Part shown: positions 23,339-34,390 of the stretch, one piece after another
How the letters are laid out: every line of letters starts with the position of its first letter
Position numbering within the stretch: position 1 is the stretch's first letter
The notes under the pieces: model-generated
Databases searched by the model: none
Told to the model about the DNA's origin: nothing
Seen by the model: the letters and a program-made list of their open reading frames with translations, nothing else
Made by a program: the position numbers and the translations under genes
DNA from: Patiria miniata
Taxonomy: Eukaryota > Echinodermata > Asteroidea > Valvatida > Asterinidae
Direction: 5' to 3'
Length of the DNA stretch: 64,000 bases
Assembly (NCBI RefSeq): GCF_015706575.1
Contig: NW_024037076.1
Location: forward strand, 20,774,898-20,838,897

Positions 23339-24307
23339 TCAAGAATTCGAAGCTTCGTCAAGGCGCATGAGTCGTCTGCAAAATACTTCGCGTAACCCCT
23401 TGCGAAATTGACGATACTTGAAGGCGTAGATGGCCGGATTGACGCAGCTATTGGCAGCCACCATCGCTATAGACAAACGGTAGAACCCATTCTCGACGTT
23501 GAGATTCCAGCCCAGATTGAATGCGAGATAGAGGACCTGGTTTGGTGTCCAGCACACCAGGAAGGTGATGAACACGATCCAGAGCATCTTGAAGGTATTA
23601 CGTCTAGCTCGGAGTAGGGACTCCATCATACCTTCTGGTTGGGCGTTGCCATCCGTGGTGGATGCTCCGGCAGCTGGACCTACGTTGGCCGGTGCCGGTC
23701 CAACTCGGGCCGCTCCACTCTTAAGCTCTACGCTGGTGCGAATGTACGCAAACAGCATCACTGCCACCGGCACGATGTACTGCAGAATGGCCACCAGGCC
23801 CCCGATGACTTTGGACCGATACGCAGCACTCGAGACGCATCGACCGTCTTGTACCTTAAATGCGTTAGCGACGTAAGAGTTAATTACTGTTCCAATGATC
23901 CAACACGCCGCAATGACCACGCCAACTTTCAGTCTTGGGCGCTTGGCGAAGGCTGCTTGGTACTTGAACGGGTGAACGATGGCGAAGTACCGCTCCATGG
24001 TCAACGACAACAGGTTGTACGTTGATATCACATAAATGAGGAAAAGTGCAAATCTGGAGTACCAGACGCGGCACACTGCCCACCCGAGGGCGTTATTGGG
24101 CATGGGGTCGGGTATCGGGGCCTCGTTCTGTAGAAGAGTCATTAATGAACCAAGAAGATCCACCACAGCTTGGTGGAAGATGAAGGCGTTGGTACGAGTG
24201 TGCATCGATGAGACTTTACCGATGACAACACAGACGAGACCGTTGCCCAAGACGCCGACAATACCAATGATGGTGTTGAAGATACGCAGCCATAGAATCT
24301 CCTCCAT
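23339..24307 (-). CDS. Rhodopsin-class GPCR, array member 2
   Basis: A 322-residue intronless paralog of GPCR1 with all class A landmarks: TM1 GN, TM2 D, MERY, TM4 W, TM5 P, CWTP and NPAIY, plus the two extracellular cysteines. I chose the ATG at 24307 because every paralog begins there. An in-frame ATG seven codons upstream (24328) is unique to this copy and adds MHSLYTI. The TM4-loop-TM5 stretch (SYVANAFKVQDGRCVSSAAY) is shared with GPCR3 and differs from GPCR1, 4 and 5, so the ligand-facing side has diverged. The C-tail ends DEASNS and keeps the membrane-proximal Cys. The upstream region lacks the TATA box of units 1, 4 and 5. Ligand unknown. Confidence 0.92.
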   Translation of the reverse strand: MEEILWLRIFNTIIGIVGVLGNGLVCVVIGKVSSMHTRTNAFIFHQAVVDLLGSLMTLLQNEAPIPDPMPNNALGWAVCRVWYSRFALFLIYVISTYNLLSLTMERYFAIVHPFKYQAAFAKRPRLKVGVVIAACWIIGTVINSYVANAFKVQDGRCVSSAAYRSKVIGGLVAILQYIVPVAVMLFAYIRTSVELKSGAARVGPAPANVGPAAGASTTDGNAQPEGMMESLLRARRNTFKMLWIVFITFLVCWTPNQVLYLAFNLGWNLNVENGFYRLSIAMVAANSCVNPAIYAFKYRQFRKGLREVFCRRLMRLDEASNS

Positions 24308-24330
24308 TATGGTATATAAACTGTGCACTT

Positions 24331-25253
24331 GTCAGTCTCTTGCTAGAAAAATCATCAACCTCCTTTTGCGTCTGTATGCCGAGACGAGAGGCAGCCCAGC
24401 CTGCGTAATAATTTTGCGCTTTCGAGATTGAAACGAAGTACTGAATGGCTCCGAAGGACTATCTAGAAAGACCGCTAATCGTAGGAATTCATCTTTTTGG
24501 CTCGGAAACACCTTTGACAACGAAATTGTAGCAATTGAAAAGATCGTTAAAACACACGACGATTTTATAGTAACTGTCAGGAGTAGTGTGGGCGAAAAAA
24601 AGATGTTTTCTATGTAACAAGCTTGTACCGGGATGCAAAATAAATAGCAATTACTGTCAAAGGTTAGATTTTTTTCATCTGATGTAGCATGGTTAACTTC
24701 TTTTCCCTTTGAAAATCAGTTCCTCTAAATGAGTAAATTCAGGACCATGGAAGAGCGTCGAACCAATTTAAGTCTGCGGGATCAATACTGTTCATCGTAA
24801 TTTTCGAGTCCCAGAGACGCAGCGCTGTTATTTACATGAAGTTGGTGTCATGGAATACATAGGTACATGATGAAAATAGCATTCGAGGCTCGTCCCAAGC
24901 TCAGAAAATTAGTGACACATTTTTCAATTACAGATGGAGGTGCCATTCTTTTCATGTGGCCCAATTTGATTGCTTTGTTTTTGATTGCACGGTTTCGATA
25001 TTACAAATAGGTTCATTGGGCGGTAGAAAAGGGAAACAAGTACACTTGACCTGTTCATGAGGGCCCACAAACTTCAAATTGGCGTAATTTTGCCAAGAAG
25101 TCTGTTACCAGTGTCAATAACTATAAGATTTCTTATCTAAGAACTATTTTCGAAAAGCTGGGCAAAGTGTCCTGACTTGACTTAATAGGGCGGCCGTCCT
25201 TGGCTTCATGAACTGCAAGATATTAAAAATATAAAGAGTCATGTGAATATATC
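24331..25253. other. GPCR2 upstream region, no TATA box
   Basis: Homologous to 35370-36520 (unit 3). Where units 1, 4 and 5 have TATAAAAG or TATATAAAAG before GGCTGGG, this copy has a TTATTACGCAGGCTGGG arrangement, and about 45 bp of the upstream motif set is missing. No other gene seen. Confidence 0.5.
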
Positions 25254-25331
25254 GGGGTTGGTAGAGCGCTCAATTGGAAGAGCGCTCGCTTAGCATGCGA
25301 GAGGTTCCGGGATCGATACCCGGATCTTCCA
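25254..25331 (+). pseudogene. Degenerate tRNA-Ala(AGC)-like gene, unit 2
   Basis: The anticodon arm CTCGC-TTAGCAT-GCGAG with AGC anticodon and the T arm CCGGG-ATCGATA-CCCGG are intact and match the eukaryotic tRNA-Ala pattern. The 5' half is disturbed: AGAGCGCTC occurs twice, so the D arm is out of register and the acceptor strands GGGGTTG and ATCTTCC pair poorly. I call it a tRNA pseudogene or a tRNA-derived repeat head. It lies about 950 bp upstream of GPCR2 and has a sister in unit 3. Confidence 0.7.
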
Positions 25332-26270
25332 ATATTTTCTGATTATCCGTGTATGTTTTCCCGTTCTTTTTCGTAACAGAGAGTTTATGCCATTTCACGA
25401 GGTTTCAGGGAGTATAGGTTATGCATGCGGTTTCTAATTCGCAGCTATAGTTTGGGATTTCGTGTTTTTTCTTCAAATAATCATGTGGTCAAATGTTTAC
25501 ATGTACCAAATCTCATGTCATTTACTGGTTTTCGATTTCGCTTGAAATAGGTGAATTTGGCATTTCCATTTCGCTAAAGGCATTTCAATTTTCTGTTAAA
25601 GAAATTTAAATTAACATGATTTTATTGAGTTTTGTATTTCCGCAAAGTGATACCACCAATTACAGTTGCGTTGCAAGTACTTCAACAAATTCGTTTTTCA
25701 AATACATTTTCAACTTGTGTGTTTTATTCCAAAATAAAAACAATGTTTTTTTTAGGGGGGGGGGCGTCTGCAAACTTTTTGGATTACGAGAGAGTTCAGC
25801 TGCCAAGGGGGATAGGAGTTGAAAATAGTAGGCATTTGCTATCTTTTTCTGCACGATTTTTTTTCTATTTTTCCGGCACAAGAGGGTTTTTTAGACTAAA
25901 ACCACCTCCTCTCCCCATTGTCCCCCAAGTAGATCCGCTATAATACATGACTACAGTGTATTTTTCTTTGTTTTAAAAAACATAAACCAGTCTTCAGCGG
26001 CGATCTCTTGTCATGACTGCAAAAGTAGACCGCTCCCCTTACATGCATATAGATGTATACTGGGATCGATGCCTACATTTTGTTGTCATTCGAGTGGTAG
26101 TAGCATACATTGTTTATTATGTATATATGTGTATAAACATGATGTATATCTTCATTTTGTTTCTCTACATTGAAACTTATGATAACCATGTTATTAAATA
26201 ATCAAGCAATCAATGACCAATGCCAGTAAATTCGAAGCCTAGCGATGCAACAAACATTTACTACATGTAT
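25332..26270. other. No gene seen
   Basis: To about 25740 the sequence matches unit 3 (36590-36925) and is part of the duplicated GPCR unit. After that it is unique, with a G-run at 25756-25765. Short frames on both strands lack domains. Confidence 0.4.
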
Positions 26271-26277
26271 AATATAC

Positions 26278-26307
26278 ATATATCTCTTTTTGGAATGTGT
26301 GTTGGCT
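26278..26307 (-). other. Partial relic of a histone-type 3' end
   Basis: The minus strand reads GAGCCAACACACATTCC, then AAAAAGAGATA. This is identical to the sequence from the 3' half of the stem-loop onward at 52901-52930. The 5' half of the hairpin is absent here. Confidence 0.4.
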
Positions 26308-26449
26308 CCCTGGAGGATAATATTTGATGTTCGTGTCAGGCTCCAGTTCCTCCTATTTCTGAGAAATGACAGTCCGGTGCGAATGACAATTCACGGATAG
26401 CCTTATAATGTTAGTATAGTTCCAACCACAAAAATGCAATTTCAGCTCA

Positions 26450-27062
26450 GAAAACGCCACGGATGGAAAAGTGAAAGACGCACTCTCATGGCAAAATGGT
26501 GTATCTTGAAGAAACGCATTTCGAGAAAAATCAGTATTTAAGTTCAGGGTCTCTATTTTTTTGTATTTTACCATTAATTAAACTAATTTTCTACCATATA
26601 ATGTGAATAATGTGGTAAATACACAGTGGAAATTTCAGCTTCTTGTCTTTGCTGTGTTTTAGATAGAGGCAAGTTGAAAACAGTTGCACCATTCGTACTA
26701 TGAAGTATCAAAAACATTATTAAAGGGATTGTTTTGGTAAAAGGGTGTATCTTGAGAAAGCATATCCAATAATTATTGCATTTCTACGATGCCTATAACA
26801 CACTGCCTAAATATAGCAAGGCAAAAATCTGGTCACATCTAGCACAAAACGGGGTGTATCTCAATATGCACCCTTTTGTCAAAGAAACTGAATCAAACAA
26901 GCACATTTTTGCACGAGATTCACCCTGCTATCTTTGAAACGGAAAACCGCGTGGACTTGAGGGTTCGTTTAATGGAAACAGAGCCCTCCAATTACCCCAA
27001 AAATTCCTTTATCTCAAAAAGGTCAAAATCGAAGTTATACCATTTTGCCATGAGAGGGCGGT
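26450..27062. repeat. Inverted-repeat segment with GTGTATCTTGA words
   Basis: CACTCTCATGGCAAAATGGT near 26480 is mirrored by ACCATTTTGCCATGAGAG near 27038. Between them GTGTATCT(T/C) words repeat (about 26502, 26753, 26853). It is probably a decayed fold-back element; ends not resolved. Confidence 0.4.
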
Positions 27063-27229
27063 AATGCGGGGTTAACTACTACACGGAAACTTCAGTTTGG
27101 CCGCTGTTTTAGGCTTTATATTATAAGATCCTTCTTCAAAATGCAATGAGACATGACATATGGCCTACCTGGAATACGGATCGATGTTTCGGGGAATTTG
27201 AGCTATCTATCCATTTATATAAGACAAGC

Positions 27230-28737
27230 TGATTTACCCGATCATAGATCGGGTAGGGCGTATTTGTGTTGGGGTTGAAAGTGTGGGGAGTTAAATGTAA
27301 ATGGGGGATTTAGTTGAGAAGACATGTAGCTATAGAAAAGCAATTTACGGTGACGCGATCTGAGGCAATTTCTGACCACGTACGATATAGTAAAACAAAA
27401 GATCATTTTTTAAACATCATTTTCGAGTTTGGAGTCATTGAATCAGCTGTTCTGAGCAAAAGAATATTATAGTAGGCTACAATTTTTATTCGGGGAAGAA
27501 AAAGTGGGGGTAGGGAACCAAACGATATTGCCCGCTTTAAAATGTTGGGGTGGGGGTCCCCCGTCCCCCACCGATTGACGCCGCGCCCATGATAATTATG
27601 TACCATGGCATGTATAACTGTCTGTAAATTTTCCCGTTGGTCTGTTGCATTTTGTGAGGCAGTCGCGTTTGTTAATGTGGGAAAACTGAGTTGAAAGACT
27701 TACCGTATAGTACACAGGCGAAGGCTGATTGTACTGTTTTGACAATAAATCATTATGGAATAAAACGTGAAGGTGGCATTTGCAATAGAAATGTTGAGTG
27801 TGTTACCATAAAATTACATAGTCTGAATCATGGAGGAAGGTCATTATGAAGGTACAGTATTTGACTCTTCAACAAACGTAAACTTGAACTTCTTACAATT
27901 TGCGAGACCTGCGAGGAAAAAGTCGATTTAACTATTTTATTCAAGTTGGCATGGTTCAACCATAATATAAGCAAGGCCAAACAGCCAACAACCGCCAATA
28001 TTATTATTTATGCACTCTTCGTTATTCCAACCCAACATAGTTCAAAGATCACAATATTTGAAGCAATGCATCGATCCCTCGTTGATTTACCCGATCATAG
28101 ATCGGGAAGGGCGTAGAGTTGGGGATGAAAATGTGGGGAGATGAATGTAATTGGGGGATTTTAGTTGAGAAGACATGCAGTTATAGAAAAGCAATTTCTG
28201 TGGTGCGATCTGAGGCAATTTCTGACCACTAAAACAATTTTTTTTTAGCAAAAGATCATCTTTTAAACATCATTTTCGAGTTTGGTGTCATTGAATCAGC
28301 TATTCTGAGTAATAGAATCATTATACATGTAGTAGCTACAATTTTTATTTGGGGAAGAAAGGGGGGGGGGGGGGGGGGAGGGGACCAAAAAAGTCTCCAC
28401 CGCTTTAAAATTGGGGGGTGGGGGGTGGAGGGGTTCCCCGTCCCCCACCGATTGACGCCCATGATAATTATGTACCATGGCAACAGTCTGTAAATGTTCC
28501 CGTTGGTCTGTTAAATTGGCATTTTGTGAGGCAGTGGCATTTGTGAGAAAACGTACTTGAAAGGCTTGCCGTAGTACACAGGCGAAGGCTGATTAAGAAG
28601 GTCATAATTAAGTTTCAGTATATTGGACTCTTCAACAAACGTAAACTTGAACGTCTTACAATTTGCGAGACTGTCTGCGAGGAACTTGTCGAGTCAACTG
28701 TTATTCAACTTGGGTCAACCATCTATATAAGAGCAAA
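27230..28737. repeat. Tandem duplication of about 0.7 kb (27230-27975 and 28083-28737)
   Basis: Both copies begin TGATTTACCCGATCATAGAT and share GGCAATTTCTGACCAC, the poly-G/GGGGGTCCCC stretch, GATTGACGCC, CCATGATAATTATGTACCAT, the GTACACAGGCGAAGGCTGATT word and the CTTACAATTTGCGAGAC end. The first copy has about 170 bp not found in the second (near 27720-27890). The CCGATCATAGATCGGG start is a palindrome. No protein is encoded; the proline-rich minus frames come from poly-G. Confidence 0.75.
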
Positions 28738-29731
28738 TTTTACTCGGCCTCCGAGAAATGTTTGCTCCTGAAACGATCTGAGACCGCGGTCTTTCGCGAC
28801 GCCAAAATCGCTCCACGTCCGTGGAAAAATGTGGAGGGTGTCTTCCGCCAGATTGGGACACATTTTCGTTGATTTTTTGTGTGACTGCGTTTAAGATCGC
28901 GATGTTTGAAGCAATGCATCGATCCTTCGTTGATCCCAGACAGGCCCCCGAAATTATAACACAACACTGTGGCGGGCAGCGAACTCACAACGCTCAGCCT
29001 TGGTGGAAGCATGGAGCTGTATTAACACACGATGGAAGCAACAGAGCACTATACACGTCACTCACATGCTTGTGCTTCAAATCATGCAAATAGCGAGCAC
29101 CGTAGACCCAACCTCGTTTCCAGGGTGTGGAGCAGGCTGCAGTACGCGTTGCCATTGACAGTTTTGCATAGCCCGGAAATACTACGCAGTGTAGACTTTC
29201 GATTGGTCAGACCGCGCAAGGCATACTTAATGTGTAGTCCTTCTGAGTATTCGTTGCACTCGGCGCAGGGGCGGCAAGCGAAGCATATGAAAGAATAGGG
29301 GCACTTGGTGGCCACGCACCATGGAGAAAAAATATTTTACCAAGGTCACCCCATACCACAATTTGGTGAACGCTTTTGCAGAACGGCCGAGTAGAACACG
29401 TAAACGGAACCCTACGTCGAAGCCGCTGACCTTGCACAGTCTAGACACGCAGAAAAGCCAGGACAGGGGGCGGCCAGGCAGTCAACGTGAAAGCACACAC
29501 GACGGCAAATTCCTGTGCAAAATGCAGTCACGAAAAATAGACGAAAAGGATCGCCGGTCCGTACGGGAAAATCAGGACGACCCGAAGAGTCTAACCCGCC
29601 GGAAGACACCCTCCGCATTTTTTCACGGACGTGGAGCGATTTTGGCGCCGCGGGAGCCCGCGGTCTCGGATCCTTTTATGAGCAAACATCGTCTCGGAGG
29701 CCGAGTTAAACTCTCTCTTATATATATAGAT
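28721..29731. mobile_element. 1-kb inverted-repeat element with ATCTATATAAGAG / TATATATAGAT ends
   Basis: The left arm (28721 to about 28890) is the imperfect reverse complement of the right arm (about 29512-29731). Both include CTCGGCCTCCGAG / CTCGGAGGCCGAG, GAGACCGCGG, the CCACGTCCGTG hairpin and GAGGGTGTCTTCC. Frames on both strands (for example 29321-29905 plus, 28740-29012 minus) are mirror images of these arms. The 28895-29510 interior shows no domain I recognise. No transposase. Confidence 0.65.
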
Positions 29732-30640
29732 TGTCAATCTGTTGTAACTTTGCGAGAGTCACTCGTTCATTGCACACACTATTTACCCCGCCGTGTTTGT
29801 AGCGTCATTTGCCTCGCTATGATTTTCAATATGGCGTACCGTGAGAAAGGTCACTATTGCAATGCATGCTGGGAATCCAGTATGGTTGACATTGCTGCGA
29901 AATAGCAGCTTTTAATTGTCACCACTTTGGCCCAATTTCGTTTGCTTTGGGGTGCTTTTTGACAGCTCGTGCCTGAAAGAAATGAGCAATTGCAAATTTC
30001 GGGACAAAATCACACAAAATGAAAAATATTATTCATGGATGACGAAGTACAAATGTAAAGAGTTGAAAGATAAGAAAGATGAAAGTGAATTATTCATGTT
30101 ACATTAAGTAGGAGATTGAAGTAAGTGATGGATAAAGCTAGGTGAACTAAAATATTGTGAAGCAAACTAAAGCAAATAATTATAATGAATTAAACCTTTT
30201 TGGTACTTGACAGAGCATAAAGTCAACAGATTTTTAACCAACTAAAATTGTCACCTGATATTTTCTAACTATCCACAAGATGGAAAACACAAGACACATG
30301 ATCAATCAACTTATAGTAACCTCATTATATAATTTTGTAAAGATACAAATTTTATATTTAACAATTATAAACTACTTATCCTCAAAAGTCACGCTGTTAC
30401 TCAAAATGGCTGTTTTGGTGTTAATGATCAGGAATGACCAAATATTATGCTCTAGAAATCCGTTTTAACGCCTTTTAGCGGTTGTTTTGATGCCGAAGGG
30501 TGTAGATGGGATGAATATAGACTTCAACAAAGTTTGTAGAAATTATGTCAATAAAACTGGATTTTTTTAACCCCTCGCGTATGGGAAGCGGCCATGGCCG
30601 CAGTCGCCAATCCTCATTGGAATGCATTTGCCAGCTGTGG
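29732..30640. other. No gene seen
   Basis: AT-rich spacer before unit 3 homology begins at about 30640. Short frames (29916-30107, 30280-30468) have no domain or paralog in the window. Confidence 0.4.
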
Positions 30641-31039
30641 TATGCCGCGGCACACGGCTAGTTAACAAACCATCGCAACAAATACGTGATCGCCCTCTTG
30701 TTGTGCGGCCACAGTGCAACCAAATGATGTCATATTTATAGATTTCCTCAAAACCAAATCAGCATTATATTTGCCAAATGTTAGGAAGTGCGGCCTAAGC
30801 ATAATGGTCATACGAAGACTCTTAATATCCCAACCCTGGTAGAGGGAATAATATCCTTGGTTCATTATAAATATCATAAAAGGTACAATCATTTACTGAC
30901 ATTTCGCCAAAATTGCATTCATTCTAGATCTTTTACTCGCACTTCAACACATAAATAAAACATTACACAATTGCACATCAACCTTTTAACAGACAAAAAT
31001 GAATTTTAATAATTCTAAAAAAAAATAACTATAAACATT

Positions 31040-31862
31040 CCCGACTGTGACGTTTCAGCTTGCTTTTAATAACGAAGTAGAATAACCAAAGCATAATAAA
31101 TTAATGTAAAAGCGAGTTTGTTTTTTTCATAACATGGCCAATCTCCACTTGTGACGTGTTTGCCGAAACAAGAACAAATTAGAATCACACATGAATCATG
31201 AATTACACTGCACTCATAATGAGATTTACCGATGGAAAATTGAAATTGAAATGAACAGTCAAGCCAAAAGATATCATTTGAAGAAATTTAGGTATAATTC
31301 CATCTATAATTTGTATAATACGAAGTGTTGAAGGTAATCGATAAAACCCTTACTGTTTGGTGTCATCATGTCTGTAACAGTTGAGTGAAGAAAGTGAACA
31401 TGCACACGGTGAATTAAGGATTGCTAAATTCGCTGCAAGATTACTCGAACTCTTGTGTTATAGTCATGGAAATGCTTTTCTTCTTTTTCGATTAAAACAA
31501 CTCAGTCTGTAAAAGGTTTTAGAAATGTACTATTATGGGCTTTGTTCCCAGATGGAAAGCACCATCACGTGGTGCCATCTTTCAGCAAACAGTTCTCTTC
31601 TGCAATGCGTGTATATCTCTTGAAACAAAAATGGTTTAAAAGTGTTGACGAATATTATTCAATGTGGGTCAATTAACATGCAAACGATGCTTAAATGTTT
31701 GAGTTGCCCGGCGGTTGCCTGTCGGTATGACGTCACAGGGCACATGGTCAGTAGAAACCATTTCTCCTTTTTTTCTTCTTTCTTTTTATTTGATCTTTCG
31801 TTTTAATGCTCCTGTCATTCAATTTTGTTTGTGGCAAGCTGAAACGTAACGGATTGAAATGT
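31040..31862. repeat. Recurring intergenic block R, unit 3 copy, with CRE-like site
   Basis: Runs from CCGACTGTGACGTTTCAGCT to GCAAGCTGAAACGTAACGG. TGACGTCA is at 31728-31735. It includes a segment with GCACCATCACGTGGTGC (palindromic, near 31560) that is missing from the unit 2 copy. Confidence 0.6.
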
Positions 31863-32049
31863 ATTGAATCCGTTTGACTCTATTGACATATTTAAATATA
31901 ATTGTTTAGGTACTTTCAAATCTGATGTACTTTCCTTTTCTTATTTCAAATAGAGTAATCTAACATTATGAATGTTTTCAATGTACAAGTAAACTAAATC
32001 AAGCATGCATAAGCAATAGTGACATGAAGCAGTTTATATCCACAATGTT

Positions 32050-32540
32050 GAGTTCATTACAAGGAACGTGGAAAATCGTGCATGAAAATTAACCATTCGC
32101 AGCGTTTACAAAAAAACTTTACAACAACTCGTCAACTGAAAAGGGCAGCAGGTACTTTCCCGCACTACGCAAGACCCTATTCATAGCAATACAACAAAAA
32201 GCCACGTGCCAGACAGTGTCCAGACAGTTGCCAGACAGTGTGCTGGAAAGATAATTGACTGGCGGCTGTGGTATGCAGTTATGAAGGGAGATGACTGTGT
32301 CAAGTTACAGGTCTTTGTTGATGTTTCAATGAGACTTGGCAGGAGGCCTGGTGAAAAGTTTGTTGACACGGCCTGGCTGCAAAGCTCATTGAACCAGCTG
32401 ATTTGGCAAGGGTCGAATGAGGATTAGATGGAAGGTGACCGTCAGTGGCCCTCAATTTTTTTTCTTCAAAAAATTCGGTTATCTGGGGCCCAAAGGGCAG
32501 CAGGTCACTCTGCACAGGGTTCAGTTGAAGCCTGCAATTT
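32050..32540. other. Unit-3-specific insertion, unrecognised
   Basis: This stretch interrupts the unit 2/unit 3 alignment. Opposite-strand frames overlap at 32206-32427 (+) and 32300-32764 (-). Neither has a recognisable domain or clear element ends. Confidence 0.3.
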
Positions 32541-32829
32541 ATATGTACACAAAGAAAATTACCACAGTAAGGTATTTTCACTGTACCTACATTTGTGCAT
32601 GTCCTAATTCTTACAAACAACACGGCACATAATATGACTAGAGTACAAATGAATTTGATGGGAATACCTTGTATTTTCCATCTGAACAGGTATCTCATCC
32701 TATATAGTCCTATTTTAAACCCTTTGCGCATCATAAATATGTCAAAATACTGAAGAAATTGCACAATTAAAGGATAATTGCACAGTAGGCTTATAAGTAA
32801 ATTGTTTCACTGCTTGAAGTACTTGTGTA

Positions 32830-33019
32830 CAGGATGAAAAATGACTACTTTTACATAATTGGCATTTTCTCAGCAACCGAAAGTGCTAGTTTCATGATTT
32901 TTTTCAGTATTTGAAAGAAAAAGCTCTCAATTTTACTCTGATACCCAAAACATATAAATCCACTGATCCCTTTTTTAAAAGGCAAATGTTTTAGGGTTGC
33001 ATTTTTTGGGGTCATCCTG
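32830..33019. mobile_element. mariner-like MITE (TA target), unit 3
   Basis: The ends CAGGATGA and TCATCCTG are perfect 8-bp inverted repeats, flanked by TA (32828-32829 and 33020-33021). It is the same family as 22424-22604 but in the opposite orientation. The frame 32851-33141 is a by-product. Confidence 0.65.
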
Positions 33020-33544
33020 TATATTAGGAGTACTTTAGGATGATTTCCTCTTATATCAACTTTTATTTTTAGCGCGGTTTTCCGCCACCCCATCATCATA
33101 CCTGTTGTTGGGTTAAAATGAAAATCCCAGGGCGCCCTCATCGGATTCTAAAAGAGCACGGTAAGTACATTATTCAAAGTCTTCTTAATCCATTCACTAA
33201 TGTGGGTCACCAACACTAAAGAGATCTCACACGTACCAATTAATACGAATCAACTATTCACTCTCTACTTGACAGAAAGAACACAAATCCTTTATGAACT
33301 AATAAATATTTCAACCACCGTATAGTTTTGTGTCACAAGTAATCACTAATGACATTCTTAACAACAACCTATTATCTAGATATTGACAAATTGATTCTCA
33401 ATTTAGTTTCTCTTATCTCAATGAATTTTAATACCGGAAATTTGTTTAAATCATAACACGGACACAATTATAATCCTTTTCATCAAGCAACATATTTTCA
33501 AATTTAAATGGAATAATAGGAAACCAACTAATTTGCCTGAACGC

Positions 33545-34055
33545 TAGCCTTGACCAAGGCGTTGGGCTTATCGATTCGCCGATAAAAAAAATCGCCGATA
33601 AGAAAATCCCTAATCAACTTGGCAAGGCATAATTGCGTGCACATATCGATGCCCGTACGCTGCTAGTGAGAAAGTAACTTGTACCATACAGCAAGGCTAT
33701 GCTTGTACGTACGCACGTACACACACGTACTCGTACAACAGCCATGCACACACAGTACATGGACATATGCATGAGCTAGTCCGCGTAACCCAACAGGCCA
33801 CGCGGCGCGTATATCCCCCACACGTACGTACGTACACCCACACGCAGAACATAGTAGGCCTACATTTACTGCCTTATTACATACACCATGCGTACAGTCC
33901 GTACTCACGTGTGTGTGCTTGCTGGTTGTGTTAGTACCGAACCGTTCGTACGGACAAGGGTCGGTGGTACACGCACGTAGCCGCGTCGATTGTGGGTGCA
34001 GGGCCCGATTATCTCCCTTCGACAAAAAGCCGAGAGACCGCATTGAACAAGGCTA
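33545..34055. mobile_element. 511-bp TIR element with 9-bp TSD (Mutator-like or similar)
   Basis: CCTGAACGC occurs directly on both sides (33536-33544 and 34056-34064). The ends TAGCCTTGACCAA and TTGAACAAGGCTA form an imperfect TIR. The homologous position in unit 2 (about 23005-23020) is uninterrupted, so it gives an empty site. The interior is rich in CGTACGTAC and ACACGTAC alternating tracts on both strands. A 9-bp duplication fits Mutator-type elements best; no transposase is present to confirm this. Confidence 0.85.
33690..33860. repeat. ACGTAC-rich alternating purine/pyrimidine tract
   Basis: Many overlapping GTACGTAC, CACGTAC and ACACAC words, self-complementary and capable of cruciform or Z-DNA-type structure. 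It lies inside the 9-bp-TSD element. Confidence 0.6.
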
Positions 34056-34390
34056 CCTGAACGCCAGATTACGAAAGGAATTTAGATGGCAATAATGACG
34101 TCGCCGTACTCTAAGCTTGGTCCAATTTATTCACTGTAAGGGATTACATCCCCCCCCCCCACCCCGAGTGGGAAGTTTCCGAACAACTCCATTTTTCTTT
34201 TTTGTGACCATTTCGACCTATGGGAATGTTGACAAGACAATAGAACGTTTAATTTTTAGAACTTGACGTACTTTTTTCAAATTTGGAAAACACTCACTCC
34301 GTTTGTTGTAAGAAGCCCAAAAGGAAAGGTGCTCGGGATTACCCCTACTGGCGTTCATTCAAACACTCATCTTATGGTTCGCGTGAAAGA

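Noticed and set aside
29321..29905. 194-codon plus frame
   Set aside because: It lies in the right arm and flank of an inverted-repeat element, mirrors a minus frame in the left arm, and has no recognised domain.
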